DNA of 64,000 bases from assembly GCA_963930655.1 (NCBI GenBank), contig OZ005610.1:191001-255000 (forward strand). The letters are read 5' to 3'. This document shows, one piece after another, positions 45,384 through 56,077 of the stretch. The stretch's first letter is position 1; the number at the start of each line of letters is the position of its first letter. This DNA comes from Myrica gale. Taxonomy: Eukaryota; Streptophyta; Magnoliopsida; Fagales; Myricaceae. The notes under the pieces are model-generated. The model saw nothing but the letters and a program-made list of their open reading frames with translations, had not been told where the DNA came from and searched no databases. The position numbers and the translations under genes are program-made.

Positions 45384-48300
45384 ATGGTCAAAGCCATCAC
45401 GGTTCACGAACACGGCGGCCCTGAGGTCTGGCCTCTTTGAACCCAAAAAACTTTTTAGTCCGTTCGTGAAAATTGGATTTTCTCCACAGTTTAGTAATTG
45501 TTCGCTCTGCTTTCGGAGTAATCTGTTCTGGTTATGACAATAGGTTCTGAAGTGGGAGGACGTAGAAATAGGAGAGCCAAAGGAGGGAGAGATTCGTGTG
45601 AAAAACAAGGCGATTGGGCTCAATTTCATTGATGTCTACTTCCGGAAAGGAGTTTATAAGCCCCCTGCGTTGCCCTTCACCCCAGGTTTCGTTTCCTTAA
45701 TTTGTTTTCTTTATGTAGAACACAGTTTTTTTCTCGTTTCAAGAAATAATGGGTATCGTTGATGATTTGCGTATATATGATTGGAATTGCAAGGCACCAC
45801 TGGGTGGCGAAAAAGTAAAATAGTTTGTTTTTCAGCAATTATATGCTGCTTTGCTTATAAAAAAAACAATTATATACTGCTTAAAAAAACATATCTAAGG
45901 AAATATGCTGCTCCAGCAGCAGTATATATCGTGTATGGTTCTCTCAAGTTTGACGGATAATAGAATCATATGAATTCTCCGGCGATGTTAGGTTTCAAAA
46001 TAATGTTCAGATCCATTTACAATAGCATTTACATTTTGAGCAATTTACTTCTAAATTATCCTTGTAGAGAGTTGTCAGATCCATCAGAAAATCGAATATG
46101 ACACTTCTGCTGCTACAACCTACAGTTTGGGCAATCCTTTTGATCCTAAATCCTTAAGCTTGTCACGCCAATAATGTAAATACCAAGATCACAGAAACGT
46201 GGGGTGGTGATGAAAGTAATTTCCTTCGAATAAGCCATTATTTGTTACTACTATAGCACATTTGTCATGCATGTATGGAGGCTGCTGGGGTGGTGACAGC
46301 TGTGGGCCCTGGACTGACTGGCTGGCAAGTTGGAGACCTTGTAGCTTATGCTGGTGCTCCAATGGGCTCATATGCTGAAGAGCAGATCCTTCCTGCAAAC
46401 AAGGTTGTTCCTGTCCCTTCCTCTATTGATCCTATCACTGCAGCGTCCATCATGCTTAAGGGTATGATGGCTCAATTTCTACTCCGTCGCTGCTTCAAGG
46501 TAGGCTGTATACTGATCCAGCGTCATAGTTACCTCAGAAATTTGAAATTGATATTAAGATTTAGGCTGTGAAAAGATTATGGGTTTGTAACCTTAATAAA
46601 GTTGAAATTTCGATATTAGAAAATCTGTATTAACTGATTTTCTCCTCCATGAATAATGTATTCTGTATCACATGCATTTATGTGAAAAATGTCTTTTAAT
46701 GCTTGTATATACCAACCAATTGCTTGTTCAAAATGATTGATCATCCTAGCAATTTTCTAGGATATGACCTGCATATTTGTGGGAAGTGAATGAGATATGA
46801 TATAGCTTTTGGCCAAACTGTGTTGCATTGTTGAACTTATTTTGATAACCCCCCACATCTACCGCATATCCTCTGCTCAGTTATTTGTACGAGTTGGTTC
46901 CATTACCAAAAAATTTATACGTGTCATCATCTCCTATTTTTTGCTAATATGTTTTATTTTTACGATAATTGATCATGTGTCTATGACTGGATTGAACCCT
47001 TTACTTCACCCTCCATGGCTTTTTTGGTCTAAATATTAAGTGAGTTCACCATCCTATTTGTTGGATGATTAAAGAGACAGAATAAAAAATAAAGGCTGAA
47101 ACCTTTAGAGAGTAGAAATATAATGAGATTTGGCAGAACTTGAAAATTGAGCTGGTGGAAACATATTTACTATACTTATCAGATGAAGCGCACCTGATGT
47201 GACCCAGCCTTTTGCTATATGTATTACAAAGTGTGATCATCCAACTTTTCTAGCTAATTGAGTGTTTGTTCTTTGAAATGCTAGGATAATATGCCCAAGA
47301 TTAGCATTCTTTCTTCACTGTTATGCCAGCTTAATGAACGGAGCCATAGTTATATCTACCCTGGATGTTAAATAATGTTCTTGCATACAGGTGGAGCCTG
47401 GACAGACAATCCTTGTCCACGCAGCAGCTGGTGGTGTTGGATCACTATTAAGCCAGTGGGCTAGCGCCTTAGGTGCTACTGTCATTGGAACTGTCTCAAC
47501 TGAAGAGAAGGCAGCTCAAGCCAAGGATGATGGATGTCACCATGTTATAATATATAAGGAAGAGGATTTTGTTGCTCGTGTCAACGAGATAACATCAGGC
47601 AACGGGGTTGATGTTGTCTATGATTCCATTGGAAAAGACACCTTCCAGGTACTGACTCCTTTTTCTTCTTCTTCTCTCTGTTCCCACATTTTCTGTTGGA
47701 ATTATGAAGATCAAACTCGCCAATTGATATCCATATTTCGTTCTTGCATCATCTCAGTATAGTAGCCAAGGATGCAACTTGATTTAGGTTGGTTTATTGT
47801 TGAACTTAAATCAGCTAAGGTTTTGCAATATCAACTTGAGGAGGAACTTAGCACATGGAACTCTTAACAATCAGCTCTCTCCTAACCGTCACCTTTCTTA
47901 ATTCTAGGCTGGACCTGTCAAGCCCAAGTGTTTCCCTTCCAGATAAAGTTTGAATTATCGTACATGTAAAAAAATATAACTACTGGACTAAGTTCTGGCA
48001 GCCCACAAGTTGAAACCAACCTGCTGTCAGCAAAGCCCAAATGCTTATCAAATGAATAGATATCTAATCAAGCTCAAATAAGATGATTAAACTTAACTTG
48101 AATCTACCAAAGTTGATGCATAATGAGCTCTGGTTAGTCGCACTGCTTAATCCGTTGTGTCCTCAGAAAAAAGTTAACGAGGGATTTAAAATTTCCAGGG
48201 ATCATTGGCATGCTTGAAGACTCTTGGGTACATGGTGAGTTTTGGGCAGTCATCAGGTACTCCAGATCCAGTTCCTTTGTCAGCTCTTGCGGTGAAATCC

Positions 48301-48504
48301 CTGTTCTTGACGAGGCCATCCCTCATGCAATACAGTACAACTCGGGATGAGCTACTGGAATCTGCCGGAGAGGTATTTGGTAATGTGGCATCAGGTGTCT
48401 TGCGCGTCCAAGTAAATCATACCTACCCTTTGTCTCAGGCAGCAAAGGCACAGGCAGACCTCGAAAGTAGAAAGACATCTGGATCTATTGTACTGATACC
48501 ATAA
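45384..48504 (+). CDS. Quinone oxidoreductase (zeta-crystallin-like MDR), intron 2 acceptor damaged
   Basis: Five exons, 45384-45425, 45544-45685, 46273-46499, 47391-47648 and 48199-48504, would give 324 residues, the normal length. The protein is a zinc-independent medium-chain reductase: [20 protein letters not shown], the GroES-like domain with [12 protein letters not shown], the NADPH-binding [14 protein letters not shown], and the end [14 protein letters not shown]. The family reduces quinones and reactive enals with NADPH. Exon 3 continues the protein exactly ([13 protein letters not shown]) but is preceded by CATGCAT|GTATGG, not AG. Upstream AGs at 46216, 46234 and 46256 are out of frame, and that at 46194 meets a TAG. 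So correct splicing looks impossible with standard rules. All other borders are GT-AG and no other lesion is seen. It may be a newly disabled gene, a sequencing error, or unusual splicing. Confidence 0.8.
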
Positions 48505-48988
48505 GTTGCTGTAGGTCCTTCCAAACATTTGACTTACCGGGTTGTCTATTTGAACAGCCTCAGTCTGTTGGGAAGAAGTCAAAGGTTGAGCTGGGTAGCC
48601 GACTGCAGATTTACGTTTGAAACTAGTCATCGAGAGAGCTGTTCTGAAAGCAATAGAGGATTTAAACTGTAATAATGTATCTCTCCTGAGCTCAGAAGTT
48701 GTGATTTCATGCTTTCCGATTATAGAATATGGCAGCTATAATCGGGAAACTTGTTTAATTTTTGTGAGAGGGTTGCTATGCAAAATAAAGATTACACTTT
48801 TTCTTATACGGTGGATAAGACACAGATGTAACCATTGATTCAGCAACAGAACAAAGAGGAGGGGGATTGTAATTTTTCAGCAATATTGGATGAAACCTTC
48901 TTTTAGCAATGTAAATGCGTAAGCCGTTATATTTCTAGAGTTTTTACACAACCGAGCCGGGTGGGGTGGTCCACTTTTTTCTATTTTT

Positions 48989-49260
48989 TTTTGGGTGACG
49001 AGGGAAATTCGGGCACCCAATCACGTGCACCGAGCTCGGACGAACCTGACCCAGTATACGCACGAGGTGGGCTTAACGCCACGGTAAATCCCGGGCCGTG
49101 CAGCCCTTCTAAACCACACATGCAGTTAAGTCCAGCTTCGCTGAGGGAGTGACCCCAAAGAGTTGTTTACACCTGAGAGGATTCGAACTTGGGACCTCAG
49201 GGGAAGCAAACCCCTAGGCCCCAAGCCTTCACCACTCAAGCCAACCCCTTGGGGTTAAAA
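48989..49260 (-). mobile_element. tRNA-derived SINE with 14-bp target duplication
   Basis: On the minus strand it starts near 49260 with an A-box-like TGGCTTGAGTGGT (49231-49243) and a B-box-like AGTTCGAATCC (49179-49189), 40-50 bases apart as in RNA polymerase III internal promoters. It then runs through GGGCTGCACGGCCCGGGATT to an A run. The target duplication TTTTTTCTATTTTT is at 48975-48988 and 49261-49274. It resembles plant Au-type SINEs, as I recall them; the family should be checked. Confidence 0.85.
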
Positions 49261-49493
49261 TTTTTTCTATTTTTATATTGCTACTTGTGTTTTAAGAGAA
49301 ATAAGTCGAGCAAGAGAAATATGGAAAAAGAATAAAAAAAATAGTCCCAACTCCCACAAATAGAACAAAAAACAAGGGGGTTAAAATTTACATATATAAA
49401 AACTCCTCTAAAGCTTGATTATTAACATTTCATCGTGAAAAGATAAGACAGGACGGAATTTTTGTGTCATATCCAAATATATTGGGGCGTTTG

Positions 49494-49690
49494 TTTCTCA
49501 ACATTTTTACCCCCTCAAAATTTTCAAACAATCATAAAATAATTCATCTCCTCATTAAATTATAAAATAATATTATACTATTCAATTAAATCTTTTTTCT
49601 TCTCACTTTTTCATAAAATACTATATTTTTTCACAAACTCCAATACCTAAAATTTTCAAAACCCTAATATTTCCACAAACAAACACTCTC
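49494..49690. mobile_element. Tourist-like MITE upstream of ATG3
   Basis: Left end GGGGCGTTTGTTT, right end AAACAAACACTCTC; interior AT-rich with TTCTCACTTTTTCATAAAA. No exact target duplication seen. Confidence 0.7.
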
Positions 49691-50021
49691 AATGGAACAA
49701 TAATTCCAGATGAAAATTATATTTATTTTAGCAGATTACAATTAATTCCATGAAGCAGGATTGTTTTTTAAGCTCCAAAGTCCAAATTGAAATGTATGAG
49801 TTGAGGAAGAATTCGTGGATTAATACTGGGAAAATTATTTAACTAATTATGGGTAAAATTAAAATTAATTTCTCTCCGAGAAAGTTGGCTTTGCAGAGTT
49901 GTTTAAGTAGACAAGCTAATGATGGACTTATACTTTACGTAAACAGAGAGAGAGAGGAAAACCTTTTGAATCTAATTTCGTTTGCGTCTCTGAAACAAGT
50001 GGCGGAAAGAGGAGGCGAGCG

Positions 50022-53000
50022 ATGGTGTTGTCGCAGAGGATTCACGAAGCGTTCAAGGGGACCGTTGAGAGAATCACAGGTCCTCGCACCGTCTCTGCCT
50101 TCAAGGAGAAAGGCGTTCTTAGCGTCACCGAGTTCGTCGTCGCCGGTGATAATCTCGTCTCCAAATGCCCCACCTGGTCCTGGTATGCCTTTTTTTTTAC
50201 CCCGCTGCCCCTACCACAATCTATTCCCGTGAACTTTTTTCCAAATTATATACTTCTTAACTTATTAATGATTATAATTATGGTTTTCTAATTTACATTT
50301 AAAGATATATAATTTGGAGAACTGTTCTTGGTAGGGAATCAGGTGAGCCAAACAAGAGGAAGCCATACTTACCACCGGAAAAGCAGTTTTTGATTACTAG
50401 AAACGGTAAACGGCATCGTTGCGGTCTTGCCCTTCTTCTTTTTGGTTATCAACCTTCCCGATCAATTTATTCATGGTTTAGTTTCATGTTTTTCATGAAC
50501 CGTATTATACAAATTTAATGATGGGCAACTGTGGCAGTCACAAAGCAGCAGATTGATGCTGTGGTTTTTCCTATGCTCTAGTTGCCGTTGCGTTTAATGT
50601 TTAAGGAAGCTTGTAATTTTATTAACTCTTAATTGTGTGATCATAATCCGCTCAACTTCTCATGCATGAGAATTTGTCGGCAGAACTACACAGTCTTAGA
50701 ATCCGAGTATTTTGTATTCATTATTTTGCTCTTCTCTCCTTAACTCCCTAAGTTGTAGTCTCAGGATTCACTAGGAATTGTAAACTTCTTTTTCAGTTCC
50801 CTGTTTGCGAAGGGCTATATCGGTGGAAGAAGAATATGAAGCTGCTGGAGGTGAAGTGCTACTTGATAGTGAGGACAATGGTGGCTGGCTGGCAACTCAT
50901 GGGAAGCCAAAAGGTGTGTTTCTAATTGGAGATGGAAATTTTCGACTCAAGTGTGTAGCATTTTGATCTTTGCCTTGCATTTTTGTTAGAAAATAAACGT
51001 GATGACGATGATGACTTGCCTTCCATGGAGACCCTAGAAATCAGCCATACAAAACCTATTCGGTCAATTCCCACATACTTTGGGGCTGAGGAGGAAGAAG
51101 ATATTCCAGACATGGCTGAGTATGACGAACCGGACAACCTTATCGAAATGGATCCTGTGAGTAGTTGCAATTCTAACTATTAAGCCAAAGCATGTTAGAA
51201 TTGCTTGAAATGGTACAAATCTTTGTCATGGTAGCTTGTTGGAGTCTTTGCGGGAAAATTCTGAAGTTCCTCAAAGTAATGGAACTGGCTGTGTCATTCT
51301 AGCCTTCCAGTTTTTAGATCGATAATCTATCCAATAGGAGATACTTCTCTTGGAAAAATTAGTAAACGAAGGACCGCATGACGGGAACCCCAACCCATAT
51401 TGATGATTTGATGCGGTACTTGCATTAGATTGATTTCCATATGCTTGCCAGAGTTTGATGTCCACAGATAACTGTTTCTCGTGTTGCTATTGAATTGAAT
51501 GGGTAGTTGGACAGTTCTACTTGTTATGTTGTTTATATGTCTATATACCCAATGCAGGCTACACTTCAGTCAATGTACCTCGTGGCTCATGAACCTGATG
51601 AGGATAATATTCTTCGGACGCGAACTTATGATGTCAGCATCACGTAAGATAAATTTAAATTAAATTTACTTCTCATTACATGTTGGAATTAGGAGGTAGT
51701 GGTTTCTAGGGGATCTGTCATCTTACGTATTGGCACCAGAAGCTTTGTCATCATTTGCAGTCCAAATAAAAGACATTGGATTGATGCTCTCACTGATCTT
51801 TGTTACTTTCTTAGGAAGGAATTAAAGTGCATTCCAGAATACTTGAAAGTTTTATCAGGCAGCTTGCAGCAATTCTAATCACCCTGTGAAAGATAAATGC
51901 TTAGTCGTCCTTGAATTTGTCAATTAGCTTAAAGCCTTGGAAAGAACGCTCCCTAGGTATCAGAGGACCTCTAGAGTATCTTACTGGCAGTCTCCCTTCT
52001 TCGAACTCAAGGATAGCGAACAATAACCTTTCAAGTTAGTTGAACCTCCTGCAAAAAAAAAAAAGGCTGTAGGTTTACTTGCAGTTGCTTTCATACCATA
52101 TAGCCTTTGGAACTCATGCTTGCAAGTCTCAATTAGAGAAATGTGAGCCAGCTGAAAACACCGAAGTGAGCAGCAAGACATAGAACATTCTGAATGATAA
52201 CTGAGTTTTCTTAGTCTTTTTTGTCATCCTACTAAACATTGATATCTTTTTGGCCTAAAACTTCTAAATGCATGTTTGGCTACAGTGTAGATGTATATAA
52301 AGGTCAGGGTTTTCCCCCCCACAGCCCCTCTAATGTTAAGTCATTCTCTACTGAATTCTTGTTGCAAGCACATCTCTTGTAGATTGGAACATACTCTTCC
52401 TTAATTATTCGAAAATCCTTGCTGGAAACTACTTTTTGCGCACCTGAATCCTAGCTGGTATTGATGTCTTGTGTTTTTTTTCAGGTATGATAAATATTAC
52501 CAAACGCCCCGAGTATGGCTTACTGGATATGATGAGGTTTGTCACTGTTTGTTTTTTAATCTTAGTAGCTTATCTATGTTGGATACTCTGAAGTAGTTCC
52601 TACTTGGTCCATTTATTGGCTTGGCTCGTGACTGCTGATGTTCACCCATAGTATTGGCAGAGGTGTGCATGCCTTCCTTCAAGGCAACATAGACTGTAAT
52701 CACTTACCCCCCAAAAAAGGGGGAAACATCACTTTGAGCCCTCTAACTATCAATGCAATTTCAAATATAAGTCTAAACTACTACCTTTGACACATTAAGC
52801 CCATAAACTACCAAATTTCATCAATTGCCCCCCCTAAAAAAGATCCAATGATCAAACTCGTGCCACGTGTGTTGTGAATGAGCCACGTGGCACGATTTTG
52901 ACTCTCAGATTTTATTTCAGGGCGCAATTTGATTAATTGTGGAAGTTGGAGGGCTCAATGTGTCAAGATTGGTAGTTTAGACCTCTATTTGAATTGCATT

Positions 53001-54666
53001 GGTAGTTAGAGGGCTCAAAGTGACTTCCCCCCCCCCCCCAAAAAAAAATAATGCAAGGAAAATGTAAATCTATTGATTATTCCAATCTTAAGCATCATCA
53101 TAGACGAAATTGTGGAATCATGATTGGTGGATAACAAAATCAACTGATTATCGACATGATTATTTGACTTTGTCATTGACCCCTTTGGTGTTTTCTATGG
53201 CAGTCAAAGATGCTTTTGCGACCAGAACTTGTCCTTGAGGATGTTAGCCAAGACCATGCACGCAAAACGGTGAGATATGAAATGGAAGTGGTTATTACTT
53301 ACACATGTTTTGGATCCTATCATGATGTATACTAAATGATAGTCCTTGGAGGTATATCAACGTTACTTTTTTGGAACTCTTCAACTTCCTCTTTAGTACT
53401 CTATGAGTTGTTTTTCAAGTGATCATGCGGTATGGCTAAAGAGAAAAGTCATCTTTCAAAGCCATACGCTGAATTATGAATGCACGTTATCTGACGACTT
53501 TTGGCTCGAGTGTCCTTAGTAGATTTTTAGGTGTTACTATCTCATATTGTAGTCTAAACTTGGCTCTTGTTGAAGTTTGTTTGTCATACTTAGCAATGTA
53601 AGTTATTGCCAACATGGGTTATAGTTGTTGATGCTAGTCAGGAAAAGTCAATTGACAAGTCTCAAGGTCGTTCTTATGCTTCTAAAAATGGTGATCTCTT
53701 ATGGCTTGTTCATCATCTCAAGTGGTGGTCTATCTCTTGGAAAGAATGTCATAGTTATCCTGGTTTTGGCCACTTGTTTTTTTCCTAGCTTTCTCTCCTG
53801 CTGAAGTTTCTACTTCCGTGGACATATTTTTGGTTATTTGATTTTGGTTTCTGTGACTGATACACGTTCTCAAAATTGTGACAATTACATGCAGGTGACC
53901 ATTGAAGATCATCCTCACTTGCCTGGGAAGCATGCATCTGTTCATCCCTGTAAACATGGAGCTGTGATGAAAAAAATTATCGATGTTCTAATGTCACATG
54001 GGGTTGAGCCAGAGGTTGACAAGTAATGTTCCACCCTCACTTCAGTTACTGACACATTAAGATTTTATTAGTGCTTACTTCTGAAATATAGCTTTGTCTT
54101 CGGATCTATCACAACTGTCATGCAGACAAGTTGAACCAACTCAAGTTAATACAACTAAACTCTGAGTTGAATTGGATTGAACTAACCATTACCTAACAAC
54201 TGTAATGTTTTACCTTGCTTTCCCTTATTACTTTTTCTGGGGAAAGAAATCATTTTTCTCACAAGTAAAAGCCTAAATAAATGGCAGTGAATCAAATATT
54301 TTACGCTTACGAATATTGAGAAATCAGTTTTGGATGAGGTAGATAATAGCAATATTTTCCATTGGTACATGAAGAAGATAGCGGGTCCTATTCCCCAATT
54401 CTTGAAAACCCTTTATTTGGGATTTAAGATCAGTTAATATATTGGCGTGTCAATTCATAGATGTCAATTTTTAGCTTGTCGTTTACATATCTTTTGGTCC
54501 TCAAATCTTCCCAAATTGTATGTACATTTCTCTTTAGTATATTTGAATCTGCCCCTATAAATGTAGGTACCTTTTCTTATTCTTGAAGTTCGTGGCCTCT
54601 GTAATACCAACTATTGAATATGATTACACCATGGACTTTGATGTTGGCAGCTCGAGCAATAGATGA
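50022..54666 (+). CDS. ATG3: Autophagy-related protein 3 (E2-like ATG8-conjugating enzyme)
   Basis: Nine exons: 50022-50182, 50335-50405, 50797-50913, 50990-51156, 51558-51643, 52485-52536, 53204-53269, 53895-54022 and 54567-54666. They give 315 residues, as in other plants, all GT-AG and in frame. ATG3 takes ATG8 from the E1 enzyme ATG7 and transfers it to phosphatidylethanolamine on the growing autophagosome. It starts [20 protein letters not shown] (amphipathic N-terminal helix), followed by [20 protein letters not shown]. The acidic, flexible middle segment ([14 protein letters not shown] to [16 protein letters not shown]) is where ATG7 and ATG8 bind. The E2 core has [14 protein letters not shown] and the catalytic cysteine in HPCKHG (C259), and the protein ends [10 protein letters not shown]. 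Intron 6 hosts a foldback element. Confidence 0.96.
52705..53048. mobile_element. Foldback MITE with about 100-bp inverted arms in ATG3 intron 6
   Basis: The left arm (from TCACTTTGAGCCCTCTAACT at about 52729) and right arm (ending AGTTAGAGGGCTCAAAGTGA at about 53023) are reverse complements over roughly 100 bases with few mismatches, including GTCTAAACTAC and TTGACACATT. The centre is itself palindromic: CGTGCCACGTG near 52860 and CACGTGGCACG near 52883. Outer ends run into C/G/A homopolymers (13 C at 53027-53039). Long arms suggest a Mutator-like or foldback MITE; no target duplication could be fixed. Confidence 0.8.
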
Positions 54667-55328
54667 AAGGTAAATGCTGTCTCATTCTCCTTTGTATAGG
54701 TTCTTAGCCATTTTAATTTGTTTTCTATATGCTCTGGGCTGTATTTTATGTTTGTCTCATCTTATGTTTGGGTCAGTTTTGGTGGGTCTTTGGATTTAGT
54801 CTTAGGTCCAGCAATGCATGGAGTAATCCCACTAGTTTATTTGGTGTCTGACATCCTATTTGATTCAGTGTTTTTAACGAGGGAACAATTTGTTTTGACA
54901 GATGGAAGATACAAATTTCATATAAAAGTCAATCGAACTATCCTCTGTATGTGCTATGGTCTACAGCAGCCATCCTTTCTTGTAAATAATATCCAACTGA
55001 AACTATCCTCAGTGTTTATTGTAGCCTGACTACTTGTTGACTTCATTTTGTAAATTGTAAATATTTCTGTACAGATCCAGTTTATTAAATGGAGTCGATC
55101 CCTTCTATGTAGTACTGTTGATATGGCATATCCAAGAAGTTGTATTGAAGTTTAATTTCTTCTTGTTGGCATGACAAGACTATTATATCTCTCTCACTGT
55201 CTCTCTTAATTGTTGCTATTTTTTTTATCTAGGCAACTTTGACTAAATTATTGCTATTTGATGCAAAAGGGGCGAGATAAAGTAAAAGGCAATTGAACCT
55301 AACCCAACTTGAGGGTGAGGAGAGTATA

Positions 55329-55510
55329 GGGGGCGTTTGTTTGTGGAAATTTTGGGGAATATTCCCGAAATTTTGGGAATATTTACTTTATTGAGATTTA
55401 TTGGGGTTTGTGAAAAGTAGAGTGTATGTGTGTAAAAGTTAAAAATTTTGGAGTGTGTTTGTTTTGTTGGAAATTTCGAACCCCAAAATTTTGGGGAAAC
55501 AAACACCCCC
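55329..55510. mobile_element. Tourist-like MITE with ATA duplication
   Basis: Terminal repeats GGGGGCGTTTGTTT and AAACAAACACCCCC, flanked by ATA at 55326-55328 and 55511-55513. Interior shared with the copy at 11286. Confidence 0.85.
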
Positions 55511-55528
55511 ATAAACTGCTCGCGAATT

Positions 55529-55750
55529 GCGGGCGTTTGACACCCGAAATTTTGGCATCTTAAAATTTCGGACTTCATTAAAAAAAATTATAAAATAATA
55601 TCTTTATCAAATAATTCTGTCATTATAATATTTATTTAAAGATTCTTTCTTCCCTTTTATTTACAAATTTTTATAAATTATCTTCATTTTTTTATCAACT
55701 CCTACTATCTCAAAATTTTCACCAACCCAACATTTTCACAATAAAAAACG
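55529..55750. mobile_element. Second Tourist-like MITE, about 20 bases after the first
   Basis: Begins GGGCGTTTGACACCCGAAATTTTGG and ends near CAACCCAACATTTTCACAAT. The right border is decayed. Confidence 0.55.
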
Positions 55751-56077
55751 TGAATATTATATATTTTTTTACAGTATTAAGTCTTCAATTGCGATGAAGT
55801 TCGTGAGATTAAGTTCGGTGCAATGTGTTATGGGTTGTTCCTCGTCTCGTCACTCTTAAAAAACAAATATATATCATGATTTTATAAAATATAATCATGT
55901 ATGTAATGTATTCAATCAACAGAGTAAACCAAGACCTCCACTGAATTAGTGAAATAATAAGCTACTAAATCGTGGTTACGTTATATGTACATAAAATAAA
56001 CCTCAATCAAATCTCCCTCCCTCTCCACAACTCGATCCCCCGTGTTCCTAATTGAATCACTCCCAAGTCCCATCTCC

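Larger units (their letters stand above)
48505..50021. other. Region between quinone oxidoreductase and ATG3
   Basis: It starts with the oxidoreductase 3' untranslated region (to about 48930), then the SINE and a MITE (listed separately). The last hundred bases are the ATG3 leader. Confidence 0.5.
54667..56077. other. ATG3 3' region and spacer before SF1
   Basis: ATG3 3' untranslated sequence probably extends a few hundred bases. The frame at 54718-55029 lies in it and lacks any domain. Two MITEs follow (55329-55510 and 55529-55750), then AT-rich promoter sequence of SF1. Confidence 0.5.

Noticed and set aside
49179-49243. Possible tRNA gene (A and B boxes)
   Set aside because: No cloverleaf or anticodon arm can be drawn; the boxes belong to a SINE with target duplication and A tail.
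56042-56077. Twelve-codon N-terminal extension of SF1
   Set aside because: It starts with GTG; plant nuclear genes use ATG, and the ATG at 56078 has good context.
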